64,000 nt of DNA from Isoetes taiwanensis (taxonomy: Eukaryota; Streptophyta; Lycopodiopsida; Isoetales; Isoetaceae), in NCBI GenBank assembly GCA_021234155.1, contig JAJEKV010000080.1, positions 728,182-792,181 of the forward strand. The letters run 5' to 3'. Both the position numbers and the translations under genes were made by a program. The notes beneath the pieces were generated by a model. The model had not been told where the DNA came from. It did no database searches and saw only the letters and a list, made by a program, of their open reading frames with translations. Below are positions 24,921 through 38,576 of the stretch, piece after piece. Each line of letters begins with the position of its first letter. The first letter of the stretch is position 1.

Positions 24921-27001
24921 TGGCATATTATTTATAGTGTTGCAATGGTTTTTGCATTGCATTGTTTTCTTTACAAACCAAGCAATTCCTCAATTCGAAA
25001 AAAGGCATGAAAAACCTTCATTCTAGAGCTTATGGATGAAAAAAAGAGAGAGGGATTATGTTTGTCAACATAGGAGGTCCCAGATTCAGCCATCCTCATT
25101 CAAACCCTGAGTCTAATTGGCGCTATGCAATCGAGCAAAGAAAGCATCAAATGCCAGAGTTTTTTCCAAAGTATTAATTTCATCTATCTCCAATAGAAGC
25201 AAAGCCTCAACAACTTCCTTTTCCACAATTAACCCTCACAAAAACTAAGCAGAAGGTTAAAAATGTAGTAATCATATACAAATAGATCCAGTTTTACAGT
25301 TGAGAAGTGAGAAATAGCTTAATCTTCTCATCTTCTATACTTAAATCGGATACGTTCATGTTCAAAACAACGCATGTATTGCTTCTGGCAAACAAATTTC
25401 GCAATCCAATCTTAAAACAAAAAAACAAAAAACAACTAGCCATGCTATCTTCAATCGCATCACCTCCACTCAGCCAGCTCCAGACACGTAGGACCACCAG
25501 GCGTGTAAGCTCCATCCTGTCTGGACATCTCCAATTCTGACTTCTACAAAATGGGCGCACACAAATCTTTGGCAAAAAGATGCCCTATCGAACGCCCAAG
25601 TAATGTGGGGAAGGGGAGGGGAGGATTTGTCATTGCGGAAGCTATTTGTAGGAGGTAAGGCTCACCCTTTTTTATAGGGAGCAGGAAACGAACAAGATCT
25701 GATTTTGTTCTTGCGGCCCATCTTTGAATTTGAGTCTTCGATGATGTTTTATATCAGCTTTCTCAGGTTTTCCAGATTTGTATTCGAATTTAAGGAGGGC
25801 ACAACTGTAGTGGTTTCATTCATGGATTTGCTTGATAGCTTCTATTCGGATGACCCAGCCCGAATTTAGTGCAAGGGCCCGAATTTAGGGTTTCTTGAAG
25901 CAGAGCTATTCTGGCCATGAATCATACCCAAATTCCTTGAGCTGGTATTAGAACTTGTTGCTGCTAAGCAATCATTTAGCTTGGTATGTAACTCCCCATG
26001 AAATCATTGAGACACACATCTAGATTGGCGGATGGAACAAATAAATCATATGATATGAGAGAGGTTGCTCCAGAAATATCACTAGAGGTACATTTGAGCT
26101 TTAGACTTAGAACCAGTTCTTGTATAGATCTTCAATCTTAGAGTAGTCTCCATCACCGTGTCATATAATTGAAATAAAATTTTACATGACATGTATAAAA
26201 GCATAAAGGGCACTTTCAATTGGAGGCCCTGGAAAATTGGCTAGAGTATACCTTGTTTAACAACACTATGGCTAACTCCAAATTTGGTTAAGCCAGCCAT
26301 AAACCTTGCAGAGAATTGCTTTATGGTGTCTTATTAGCTAGGTTACATTATAAATTACAAGAAAGACTAAATTATGGGATATGATGGCATGAGGTAGGTA
26401 TTTGCATCCAATGGAAAGCTTCTCGGTTGCTGCTGACATCATGATATCATATTTAGGAAAAGGCTTAAATTGGCCCCATTTGTACTTTACAATAGTAGAG
26501 CTAGTGTAAACCTTGTGCCAGATGTTCAAAAAGTTGGGGCAAATTCATTCTGGCAATGACTTGATTAGGCCCCAGATTCATGTACGCACACCAACAATCA
26601 CAAACTTCTCAATGGGTTTTTTACTATTGGAAATGCCACTGCCTTCTTCTGGGGGGTGCGGCTGTAAATCTGGTTATAAATTCAGCCTATTATGCTTCAA
26701 CAACAAAAGTTTCCATGATGCTCACAAATATTTGAAACAAGTCTTCAATATTCTTTCTAAGCATTGGAAAGCAAGCGAGATAGTACCAAAGATCTAGCCT
26801 TGCATCGAATAAATTAAAGCTTTGAAACATGCATATGTTGTTAGGATGAACCTTGGTGATCTAGATTTTGTATGTCACAGATGTCATAGCTGATATGCTC
26901 TCTCTTGATTTTGCATCTCAGCTTTGGAAGAGGATAGTTGATAATCAGACATTTGCATCCTAAGTATTATGGTGGCAAGTAAGACTTCACATATGCTTGC
27001 A
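24921..27001. other. Intergenic; no gene recognised
   Basis: The minus-strand frame 25294-25575 is open for 93 codons with a Trp/Cys-rich start but has no recognisable family. Other frames are short. No repeats stand out. Confidence 0.35.
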
Positions 27002-28013
27002 TTCTAGAATGGGACTCGCATGAAACCAACAAACCGCCCTTGCTTCTCATTCATCTCAGCAGATTTTTCTACAATGATGGATAGTGAGTAGCCGCACACA
27101 TGCGAACTACCCACAAAAATAAAGGGAAAATCCAATTATATCATTTGGACCCCAACAAATTACAATGCTAATAGAGATTGGGCTAGTGTACCTGCCGAAA
27201 GCTTATCACCGGGATTAAAAAACCCCGCCCTTTCGGGTTTTCGAGGAAAAACCCTAGTGATAAGCCTTCTCAAGCAAGGGCTTGGACAAACGCAAGGCAT
27301 AAAAACGCCCCAAAACCCACGAATGGAAAAGTCGAAACAGACGCGCCGCCTTCAATTGCACTGCACATCACCAACAAAACAACAAGACAAAACAAACCTC
27401 CCGAGTGGAGGGGGGGCGATTCTGCCACGTGCCACGCCGATAAAAAATACAAAACAAAGAAGGGGGGAGGGTGGGTTCACAGAGAATAAGATACTGCCGA
27501 GAGAGAAGAGGAAGCCCGATGAGATGTTGCTTCACGAGAATCGCGCCTAAAATAGCGAACTCCCAACCGAATGGGCATGCCGCCCGCATGCATGCAAAAC
27601 ATGAGATGCTCGTCCCATTCTAGAATGGCGATCCGATGTCTCGGATCGATGGGATTCTAGAATGGGACTCGCATGAAACCAACAAACCGCCCGAATACCA
27701 AAGGACTTCCTTACAAACTAGGATCGAGGACGAAGGTCACAGGACGAAGGCTAAAGGCCGGAAAAGGACAGCAAGAAAGAAACGCCAAATTGGCCAAACC
27801 AAGCAGGGAGAAGCCCCTCCCCTGCCTGGGAAACAAATCACAGAGAATAAGGTACTGCTGAGAGAGAAGAGGAAGCGCCGATGAGATGTTGCTGCAGAAT
27901 CGCGCCTAAAATAGCGAACTCCCAACCAGAATGGGCATGCGCCGCCCGCATGCATGCAAAACATGCATGCTCGTCCCATTCTAGAATGGCGATCCGATGT
28001 CTCGGATCGATGG
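27002..28013 (-). mobile_element. Two tandem LTR-like units sharing both ends
   Basis: The 39-bp left end beginning ATTCTAGAATGGGACTCGCA occurs at 27002 and again at 27652. The ~175-bp right end (27477-27651) recurs at 27839-28013, each closing with GGCGATCCGATGTCTCGGAT. The middles differ, so the second unit is internally different or deleted. The ends also carry inverted copies of ATTCTAGAATGGGAC. By analogy with the 34.6-35.5 kb copy, which has a TATA box in minus orientation, these are likely remnants of minus-strand LTR or TRIM-type elements. I see no coding domain, primer site or clear target duplication. Confidence 0.5.
27199..27267. repeat. Covarying hairpin, copy B
   Basis: Outer stem GCTTATCAC with GTGATAAGC (perfect, 9 bp), inner stem CCCCG with CGAGG (one wobble), and apical hairpin CCC-TTTC-GGG, separated by A-rich and T-rich strands. 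It lies about 200 bases inside the left end of the LTR-like unit. On the minus strand the apex is a GAAA tetraloop. Confidence 0.55.
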
Positions 28014-30164
28014 GAATGGTAGTCGTTTTCTTCATGTCTTTTGCAATATGGAAGGTACAAACTATTAGGCTTCTCTACTTGGGTCTTCTCTTATGAAACA
28101 TAGGGTTTGCTACTCTATATCCATTGAACTAGCACATGAGTCAAAAAATAGCACATGCGATCTTATGAAAAAACATAAATTTGTGCACCAAGTTTATGAT
28201 CTAATTTTTTTTTATATTTTCTTTTGTCAATGCAATGTTGTTTTCGCATTGTGTTTGTTGTAATTGTACTTCAATGCCCTATTTGTAGTCTCGTAGGGGC
28301 TGGTGTATGTTTATAACAACATATACATACAACATAATAATTCTCTCTAAAACCTCCCTTTTGTTTGAGTGCATAACCACGCTAGGTCGGTATGTTTTTA
28401 TAACAACATATACATGCAATATAATAAATCCCACTAAAACCTCAAAGCACAATTTCATCAAATATGGACTTTCTGCAAGTTCATAAATATCTCAAATAGT
28501 GCTTCATGGTAAGAATATAGGGTAAAAAAATAGAAAAGTCATGATGAAGAAATGGGAAAGGCCTCTGAAATGATGGCTAATATCTAGAATACTATGTTAT
28601 TTTTATTGAAACAATGGAATATTTTGGGAATCATGCAGGTAGGTCAGATGGCGGGCATTGTGTCAAGGGGCACATCAAAAGAAAATCCATGTGATTGAAT
28701 TGAAAACAGTCCTTATGTTTGAGTGCATATCCACAATAGGTTTCCAATGCCCCGAACAACACACATCATTACCCCCCACACTTTTAAATAAATTCTCCAA
28801 AAGCCCCTTTTGTTTGGGTGCGTATTTAGATGAGGTGTGAATAAGGCAAATAGAACCTCTTTTTTCCTTCGATTGTACAATATATATATCGAATTAACAT
28901 CATTAAGTATATTTGCACCAAATCTTATATTATCTTGTTAGTCTTGCTATACAATATGCTCCAACTTCTAGAAGGATGCCCCACAAATGAGGATCACTAT
29001 CTACAGCCCAAAATGAGGCATAACTTATGAATATGCCCATCCCATAGCTCGTAATGTCCGAAGGCACCCATCATATGAACATGTCCCTCAATAAACAAGT
29101 CACTACCTCCTTTATACCCTCAATAAGTCAGGTAAATCTCCCATTTCTACACATATCGTGCCGATTGAAGTGTATTAATATTTATATCCTATAGGTACTA
29201 CAATGTTTTGGCGCATGACCTCATCACTCAAATTCATCCTCTCCACAAAATGCCGGATGATCTCAATGCACCAAAGAGATTCCACTAGAATAAGACATGA
29301 AACGTTGTTAGCAGAATCAGATTCTTTAAAAACTGCAGTGATCACTTCAAAAGCAAGGAATATATTAGAGGGCATAAACATGCTACATCCTACCACTTTT
29401 AGAACATGCGAAAGTACCTACACTATATTCTTCTAAATCGAGTATTGGTTTGTTGTTCTCTCCATCAAAAGTAGCTCCAAAAGTTCAAAATAAAAGTCAA
29501 AAGCATGTTAATATGGTCCCTATTAGTACTTTTTGTGGTAAGGTACAAAATCTGGAGAACTTGGAAGTGCCAAGTGTCAATCTAAAATTATAGAAATAAA
29601 TAATAAATTTTTCCTTTAAGAATTATATGTTTAAATTAAATTAGATAGATAAACTTACTGAAATACGGTGATGTTGACGGTGGGTTTCATGACACTACCC
29701 ACCATATTGATCCTAATATCAAAATTGGAGAACCCATGGAGCTCGAACCCCACCAATGCTTGCTAATACATCAAACTTCAAAAGGTCTACCTCAATGTAA
29801 AATGTACGATGTGTCTGTACAATTTGTATTTAAGCCTTCCAACAAAGTTGGCAAGGGAAATGGCACGAGTCCCTCAACATATGGACAATCTCCAAATCTT
29901 CTCACAAATTTGGCAAGGAAAAGGACCCAATGGATGCAAAGCTTTGTACTATGACAAGCATAATAATTTGCGCTATCTCAATCAATTTGCTTGCCAAAGA
30001 ATGATTTGAAGAAAATATTAGCTTTTACGTCATCATACAATGTCTATGGTAATCTTGCCTTCATGATGATCACAATTAATATATTTGAACAGAAGTTTGG
30101 TACCAAATTTTGGCCCACATTAACACACTTGCAACAACTTTAAATAAAGTGGGAATTCACATAT
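28014..30164. other. Intergenic; fragments of the 33.3/39.6 kb repeat
   Basis: Phrases such as CCCTTTTGTTTGGGTGCGTA at about 28803 and CTCCCTTTTGTTTGAGTGCA at about 28354 relate this stretch to the inverted pair at 33.3 and 39.6 kb. No gene recognised; the open frames at 29203-29436 and 29736-30009 have no recognisable similarity. Confidence 0.35.
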
Positions 30165-31752
30165 ATGATGTGATATGATATGAAATGAATTTATCAAGCC
30201 AATTAGGCCCTCAGGCCTCTATGGCAAACTATTACAAAAGTTTGAGTGAAATCTAAGCGCACTAGTCCAAGGCGCTATATATATATATCAAAGTTAAGCA
30301 TTAAATTATACAGATCAATTATGTTCCAAAAATCCCGAATGTAAGTGCTTAAAGTATGTGGTGATACTGCAAAAAGATCTCTTAGAGTGTTTAGCTCTAT
30401 ACCGTGTTTTTTCCTTATATGTTCATAGGAAGAACATTCCAGAAATATATGACGTTTAGATTCTGGCACCGGTTCAAAGCAACCAACACAAGACCTTTCG
30501 TGCAAAGGCGTTCCATACCACCTACCTATCTCAATGTGCAAATGGTGAGAAGAAAGCCTCAAGTGAGAGATATGCATCCGGTTCTTGCGGCTAATATGTG
30601 ACAACAAATAATTTGTTCCTTGTAATCCTGTAGAGAATTAATCTCAGCTAGGTAAAATTGTTTCTTCGTACTACCTGTATCCCCAATTTTCCATAGCTTG
30701 TTAAGTGCTCTTTCTGTCACAAAAACTCTTATCTCTGAATATTTTACTGAATCTGGCCAGGTATTCAAGCCAAGCCATTTTTCTGCCCACTTCAAGGCAT
30801 CAGCATACCAGCCTTTATTTTTAGATTGCTGGAATGCCATATAGGGGAGCCTATCCTGCTCCATTGCCAAAACTCTGTTTATATAAGTGATCGTTCTAAT
30901 CAAAGCTTCAACTTCTAGAAGTAGTAAACCTGCCTCAATAAGCAGCATGCAATATGGAATCTGAGGCTTAACTCCGAGTTCAAGCAGCAAAAATCTTTTC
31001 TGGACTTCTTCTATTTTATTCCAACCTTTGAGAGAAAGCCCCAGGGCCCCAGATTGGGCAACCACAAAGAACAACAGGCCTTACCTGAATACCAAAAGGC
31101 AGTCTTCGAATTTTCCAATGCTCAAAATTGTTTGAGTTACATGTGTGAATCAGACCATAAAGGGCTCTCATCCCTCCAGATGCACGCTTAAGAGCGGTTG
31201 TGAGCCATCTGTAATTACTGGTCATGTCAATTCCAAGATATTTATAAACATGTACCTTTTCAAGCGCCATCCCTCCAACCTCAAAGACTGTATTGTCTTT
31301 ACCCCCAATGACCGTTATTTTTTATTTTTTCAAATTAATTTGCATTTTTTTCTGCTCACAAAAGGCACTTAGCACATTCAAGTAGTTTTTGAGATTAGCA
31401 CAATATCATCCGCAAACAAAAGTAATTGGATTGAATACTTACCAAGCTTGACTCCAAAACCCCCAAGTCTAGCCATCCACACTTCGAGCTCGTCAATGTA
31501 AAGACCAAAAAGCGTCGGTGAACAAGGGCATCCTTGTTTTACACCTATTGTATTCTCTATTTGATCTGAACCATTGTAAGGAAAAGAGAGCTCAAGCATA
31601 ACACGCTTGTATAGACAAAGTACCGCATATTGGAGCTCTTTTGGAACTTGCAGCTCATTTAATATGGATACTAGATTAAGAGAATAAGAGAAATTCAATT
31701 TATAAGTTTTCTTCCATCGTATACTCGTTCTAAGTATAGAAAGCATCCTCAT
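30165..31752 (-). mobile_element. LINE ORF2 remnant: reverse transcriptase to zinc-knuckle tail
   Basis: Reading leftward on the minus strand: 31752-31378 carries the RT core, with G-V-K-Q-G-C-P-C-S-P-T-L-F-G-L-Y-I-D-E-L-E and the catalytic LLLFADDIVLIS. Then 31270-31016 carries Y-K-Y-L-G-I-D and the post-RT domain, 31074-30559 continues it, and 30607-30275 ends with a knuckle (C-x2-C near V-G-C-F-E, then H-I-F-L-E-C). Frames shift between segments, so the copy is dead although the FADD residues survive. The 3' end (30165-30275) has GGCCTGAGGGCC and an ATATC-type repeat. It belongs with the fragment at 774-1917. Endonuclease and ORF1 are missing. Confidence 0.8.
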
Positions 31753-33278
31753 ATGCTACTATGTTGTTATGGTCAACCTTGAAAGAAGAATTAGTTAAAA
31801 CATTTAATGATGTAATTTGTCGAAAGGCTCTATGCTAGGCGTAAAAGAGGTGCGCAGGCAATCTTGATCGTTGGACCCCTCGATCCTACGACTAGATCGT
31901 ATGGTAGGGCCTCTGGACGCCTTTCATTTCGGTTATGGTGATTTATGATTGGGCGTGCCTATGATTTTGAAATATGAAATACAAGTTCGCCTAAGGTTTT
32001 AGAATATGAAATACGAGGACTCATCTCTATATGGATTCACCTAAGGTTTTAGAATATGAAATGCGGAGACTTGAACCCCTATCAAAATAATCCAATATCC
32101 TAATAAGAATGCTATAACCAATGTGACAATCGAGTTAACTCGCTTATTTTTTTTATTGAATCTATATTTTTTTATAATAATCTATTCAATTGTGTTAAGG
32201 GTATGGTCTATAGTCCTAGGAATAGTGATTTATGCATCTATATCATATCCCCCTGGAACCCCCTATGATTGTGCTATGTATTTTAGGCAAGGTGTGCCCC
32301 AAATAACATGAATCGTTGGATTCCCCCATGTTACAACCTAGATAATATGGTGCACCCCAAACAACCTGAATCGTTGGATTCCTCCATCCTACGACCCAGA
32401 TGGTCTCTTAGAGACTCTGAATGCGTCTTGTTTCAAATATGTAGCATAATAACAGGGGGTTTTCTTTGTGTTTTTATACGCTTTTCACTAAGGTTTTCCT
32501 ATGATTTCGTGATGTATTCAAATGGATGTACTAATGCGTACATCTCGAGTGCACCATTTCTGAGCCATTGATTTTAGCCTTTTTTTTTTCAATGGTCAAC
32601 AACCAATAGCCCTTTTTTTGTGCATGTGGTGCATAATGGTCAACAACCAATGGCTCGCAACAAAAGCCCTCTTTTTGTGTGTGTGGTGTATAATGGGCGC
32701 ATGTAGTGCAGTTTCCCCGCCGGCAACACATTTCTTATCATAACTTTTGATCCAGAGCTCTGTTTCAGAAGATTTATATTGCGTTGGAAAGCTCTCTCCG
32801 AGATCTTTTTGATAGTATATGATATGGATTTGTTTGGTTAAGTTATCTATGCTAAAACAGCAATTTTTCGGCCGGGTTTGGTAGGCTTTCACATCCTACC
32901 AGTTGATTAATACAGGATTGCGCTATTGGATATTGTTTTGTGGCTCATTCTGAATGAAGCTTGCAAAAAATTACTATGCATTTTTAGATTTTGAGGCAAT
33001 TATTAAGCAAATTCCAAGGCTTCTAGATCCTTGTGCTAACAAGCAGAAAAGTTTCCCACTTTGGTTTCTCACCACAAGAATCCATGGAGGCCAAAGGCTG
33101 CTGTTAAATTCCAGTTGAAAAATGTTTGTGTATGGGTGTTGCAAACTTTATGGCTTTCACAATAATGGGGTTAATCTGCTCTATCTTTATGGTAACTTTT
33201 ACTTATGTTCTATTTGATGAATTCTAGTTTTTTTCTGGTTTGAATTCTAAAATTTTTGTCACACCTGGGTGACGTCCC
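31753..33278. other. Intergenic with dispersed repeats
   Basis: 31935-32215 recurs in the same orientation at about 33695-33955 (shared ACCTAAGGTTTTAGAATATG and a run of ATGCTxxAACCAAT phrases). 32420-32560 is repeated in reverse at about 41620-41780 (shared ATTATGCTACAT and GTACATC phrases). An internal duplication of GGTCAACAACCAATGGC lies at about 32592-32660. No gene recognised. Confidence 0.5.
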
Positions 33279-33702
33279 CTAGGGCCCCGAAGGGGTCAAA
33301 TTTTTTTTTTTGCAACACAAACCATTAACATCCAACATATAAAAATTAAATCCCTCAACACATAACAACCAACACATAACAACCATTGACATTAACAACC
33401 AATACATAACTACCATTGACATTAATTAACACAACCATTGGGTCCAACACATTTAAATTAAAATCCCCCTTAAACCCCCTTTGGTTTGGGTGCATATTCA
33501 CACGGGGGGTGACGTAGGGCAGCGAGAGCCCTCATAATTGTATTTTGCACGTACGAAATCAACACCATATAGTATTCCGCTTGAAATCTTATAGTATTTT
33601 GCGAATTTTGTTATACAGTATAGCAAATTTTGTACTTGCATACCCACAAACGAGGAACTTTACGTACGGTGTAGATTAAGGAATAAGGGGTGAATAAGGG
33701 GT
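33279..33702 (+). repeat. Inverted repeat arm, left (partner at 39362-39672)
   Basis: Begins at a GGGCCCCGAAGGGGTCAAAT phrase, runs through GGGTGCATATTCACACGGGG and ends GGAATAAGGGGTGAATA. The reverse complement of the same series lies at 39362-39672. The two could be terminal inverted repeats of a ~6.4-kb element or two oppositely inserted copies of a small one. Confidence 0.6.
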
Positions 33703-34596
33703 CATTTATGATTGGCGGTGCCTATGATTTTCAAATACGAAAATAATTGGAATATAAAATACGTGGACTATTTCTATAGGAGTTCACCTAAGGTTTTAGA
33801 ATATGAAATGCTGAGATTCGAACCCCCACTAAAATAATCTAATATCTTAATAAGGATGCTTTAACCAATACAACAACCAAACTCACTCACTTATTTTTTT
33901 CTAATGAATCTGTATTTTTTTTTTCCAATTATTTTAGGAGTATGGTCTATGGTCCCAACCAGCCTTATCAGCAAGAACATCATGGGAAGCGAATCTTGAT
34001 CTCAAAACTGCACCACAATCGTCAATGTGGCATTAGATGGGCTTGAAATGTCTCTAAAAGAATCTATTAGGCCAAATGCATGTACTAACTGAGATAACTA
34101 AGTTCTCAGTTCTCAATTGTAGGGCAGAATCAGATAAAAATAAAATTTATGAAGGAGCGTGCTTCGCTAAGGTTGTCTATGCCAAGTTGCAGTAATATAT
34201 GCATAACTTGTTGCAAGTTCTTGTATATCAGCATTAGGTTCTTAACTTCTTCTTGCTGTCAAGCCTTGGATATCATGCTGCTAAAGTGCCATGTGCTTGT
34301 GGTTGTGCTATAGTGTAGTATTTTAGCCAGAGTATGTTTTTCAAAGTAGTTGCCTAAAGTTCATAAGAATTGTTAACTAATAATAACATGTTCTCTCCTT
34401 TTTTCTTTATAAAGTTGGATGGCCAAGGGTCCCTAGTCAAGGACTCAAGAGGCAAGTAGACATTATTGCATGTTTTTCATTGACTACCTTACATCATCTT
34501 TCCTGATCATATCTGCATCAAGTATTTTATAGATTTTGGGAAGAATGAAATCTGTGAAATTGTCGACAAGAGTTTATGGTAATATATTGATGACTT
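33703..34596. other. Intergenic, dispersed repeat copy then unstructured DNA
   Basis: 33703-33955 is the second copy of the 31.94-32.22 kb repeat. The rest is AT-rich with no recognisable gene. Confidence 0.4.
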
Positions 34597-35560
34597 ATTC
34601 TGGGAAGGGACTCGCGAGAGACACAAAACCGGCCATAGGCTTGTCATTCATCACAGCAGCAATATACAACGTTTTGAAGAATAGAGAGGGGTAGCCGACC
34701 ATAGGAACAATATCGGACTACCCCGCAAACAAAAAATGCGCATGGGCAATATAGAAGGGTAATGGCGACAACTTCTCATCGGGATAAAAAACCCCGCCCT
34801 TTCGGGTTTTCGAGGAAAACCCTAATGAGAAATGGTCGTCAACAACCTTGAATGTGTTGCCTAGAGAACGGAAGGAGATGGGTTGATGGCGAACGCAAAT
34901 ATAGCAAGACCCCAGAAGACGGCGAAAACCTTGAATGTGTCGCATGGAGAACCGAAGGAGATGGGTTGATGGCGAACAGAAATATAGCAGGACCCCAGAA
35001 GACGGCGGAATCCTGCAAGCAACACAAAAGAACCCCTAAAAAACACCCATGAATGGTTAGAGAAAAGCAAACATGCATGGCGATGAGGAAACAAGCTGTA
35101 CCAAGAAGTTCCCAAGATATGAGTGAGGAAAGCAGATGAAAAAGAACACAACAAAAAAGAGATAGCATCACCCATAGGGTGGAAAAGCATCACCCAACGG
35201 ACGGAGAACCATTATGTGAAAATATGCATCACCCTCGAGGTGGAAATAAACAGCATCACCCGCAGGTGGAAAATAATGCGACATGATAAAACATGATAAT
35301 AGTAACACCCAAAGGTGGAGAACAACAAAGAGTGCATGAACAAGAAACATAAATGAAAAAGACTCATGCCCCCATGCAGCAGGGCAGGAAGGGAGGGAAG
35401 CAACGAGAATAGAAGAAGAGATGTTGTGAGAAGACGCCGATAACCGGTCCGAAAGAGGAAATGGCCTTATATAGTAGCTCGTCCCTTCCCAGAATGGCGA
35501 TCCGATGGCTCGGATCGATGCTATTCTGGGAAGGGACTCGCAAGAGACACAAAACCGGCC
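34597..35560 (-). mobile_element. LTR-like unit with promoter and hairpin, followed by a second left end
   Basis: The left end ATTCTGGGAAGGGACTCGCG recurs at 35521, and the right end closes with CCCTTCCCAGAATGGCGATC, so the unit is flanked by inverted copies of its own terminal motif. In minus orientation CTATATAAGGCC (plus-strand 35464-35475) forms a TATA box, followed downstream by the AGGGTTTTCCTCGAAAACCC hairpin, as expected for a U3-R layout. Internal segments repeat GGAGATGGGTTGATGGCGAA twice (34868-34985). No coding domain was found. It is probably a solo LTR or TRIM-type remnant, related in end structure to 27002-28013. Confidence 0.45.
34768..34836. repeat. Covarying hairpin, copy C
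   Basis: Outer stem TTCTCAT with ATGAGAA, flanked by a CGAC/GTCG pair. The inner CCCCG/CGAGG stem and CCC-TTTC-GGG apex are identical to copy B. The outer stem sequence differs from copies A and B but still pairs. Confidence 0.55.
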
Positions 35561-35819
35561 GACTAGAGAACTTCCTCAACTATAAGCCCAGTCGCCGCGA
35601 AACCTCCAAGTGTTGAGTTGGGTCGCGAAGCACGTAGCGAGAATGAGAAGAAGAGGAGCCCGTGAGCGCGCGCAGCATCATGTGGAATCCCCCAAGCCGC
35701 AGCTGCCGAGGCCCCGCCGCGACAAGCAGAATGTGTACCATATTGGGATGGATCCAAGCTGATGGCGATAAGACAATCCCTCCACCACGCCAAACTGCAA
35801 CTTGCCAAATAGGAGATGT

Positions 35820-37100
35820 GTGCGATGAATAAGGGAGGAGATTGAGGTAGAAGTGGCAGATATGGCAGCACAAATTAAAAGGAAAGTCAAGAAGGTAAGT
35901 TTAGGTCTGGTTCAGGTTAGCAGCGTAGAAATGGGCGTTGATGTCATAAAAAAAAAAATACCAAATGCCTAAAGCTAGGACAAATGCCTCAAAATGAATA
36001 ATACTCTTACAAAACGAGGGACGAGATTGAGGAAGAGGTTGTAGACATGTTAGCACAAACAAGAGCAAGGTTAAGATGAAAAATGGAGATTAAGGTTAAT
36101 GTGAATCAACGTAAATCGAGCAAAAATGAGGCTCAAGTAGTCAAAGGTGAGGTTAGGCCAATGAAAAGGAGAAGATGGAGGTCAAAAGTGCCAAGGTCAG
36201 GGTGGAGTGCAAGGAGGTAAGCCAGATAGTAGAAAAGGACAAATGAAAATACAATGACTAGGTAAAGTGACGTATTATGAATAAAGCTAGGGCCATATGG
36301 ATGGTCTGAAATACTAAAACAAAAATAGTAATGGACATGATAAATGAACCAAAAATACAATGACTATCTGAAGGGACATGTTAGAAAAGTAAGAACGCAT
36401 GTTGAAATATAAAACATAAAAGAACGCCTAATGATAGGGCCAGATGGAGGTCAAAGTTGCCTAGGTCAGGGTGGAGTAGGAGGTGAGCCATATAGTAGAA
36501 AAGGACAAATGAAAATACAATGACTAGGTAAAGTGACGTATTATGAATAGATAGATAGTATTTTAACGTCACGCCATACGTATGGTCTGAAATAATAAAG
36601 AAAAAAAGTAATGGACATGATAAATGAATCAAAAACACAATGACTAGATGAAGGGACATGTTAGTAGCAAAACCATCCATGGAAAGTGTTAGCTACTAAA
36701 AAAGAGAGAGTTAAGATGTTAGTAAACGAGGGATGAGGGAAAATTAGAGGTAGCAGATATATTAGCGCAAAGTCGAAAGTCAAGAGAAAAGTCAAGAAGC
36801 AAAATGAGGTTGGCATCAAATAGAAGTCCCCAGCAAAGAGGTGCATAAGGTCTGTAAAATGGTTTGGAACAAGAATAGGAGAGCGAAGGTGAATAGTAAG
36901 AGAGCCAAGGTCAGGTCAGGCTAGCGGAGTAGAAATGGGTGGTGACGCCATAAAAATAGTACCACATACCTAAAGCCATGAATAAATGCACCCAACACGA
37001 ATAATTCATTGAGAAACGAGGAACGGGATTGAGAAAGAGGTTGTAGACATGTTAGCACAAATCAAGAGGAAGGTTAAGAAGGAAATTGAGATTAAAATGA
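35820..37100 (+). repeat. Degenerate tandem repeat region
   Basis: Several units contain variants of AACGAGGGACGAGATTGAGG, GTAGACATGTTAGCACAAA and AGGTTAAGAAGGAAA (near 35830, 36015, 36725 and 37015). Within it, a ~95-bp segment with AAGGTCAGGGTGGAGT and GACTAGGTAAAGTGACGTAT is duplicated at about 36195-36290 and 36455-36545. A ~50-bp segment with ATGATAAATGAACCAAAAA is at 36333-36385 and 36610-36664. No coding potential recognised. Confidence 0.65.
36540..36600 (-). repeat. Tail-like GACGTTAAAATACTATCTAT repeat
   Basis: On the minus strand GGCGTGACGTTAAAATACTA is followed by a TATC microsatellite, resembling the LINE tail layout at 13.0 and 24.7 kb. It interrupts the duplicated segment around it, which suggests a later insertion. 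Confidence 0.35.
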
Positions 37101-38149
<1,049 letters not shown>

Positions 38150-38534
38150 GTGAAGTGAAGTGTGTATTAAGTCTTTGGGAGGCCTAAAAGGCCTAAAAAG
38201 ACAAACCCAATTTTAAGTACAATCGTAAAAGAGCAAATGAGTCTCAGAATCCTCATCTTGCTCGTCACTCTCACTAAATACGTTTTCTTCTTCAAGAAGA
38301 CTATTCAATCTTTTCAAACAAAACAAGGTGACGGTGCAAACGCACTAATGACCTGTGGTGCAATTGCAGATTCCTTTTTCAAAAAAACATAAATTCGACA
38401 GTTTTGACTATTTAAAAAAAAAACAACTACCAAAAAATAAAGTCGCATTCCAAATATGGCCAATTTTAAAAGCGGGCGACATATTTTGTGTTAAGACTCA
38501 CTAAGAAGATGCACTTTCTTACGACACAAAAATA

Positions 38535-38576
38535 CAAAGGAAAGGAAGAAAGGAAAGGAAAGGAAAGGAAAGGAAG
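38535..38576 (+). repeat. (AAAGG)n microsatellite
   Basis: About eight units of AAAGG with one AAGAA interruption. Confidence 0.85.

Noticed and set aside
27199-27267. Self-cleaving ribozyme (hammerhead or twister)
   Set aside because: The hammerhead core (CTGATGA with GAAA) is missing, and the conserved positions of twister as I remember them do not fit.
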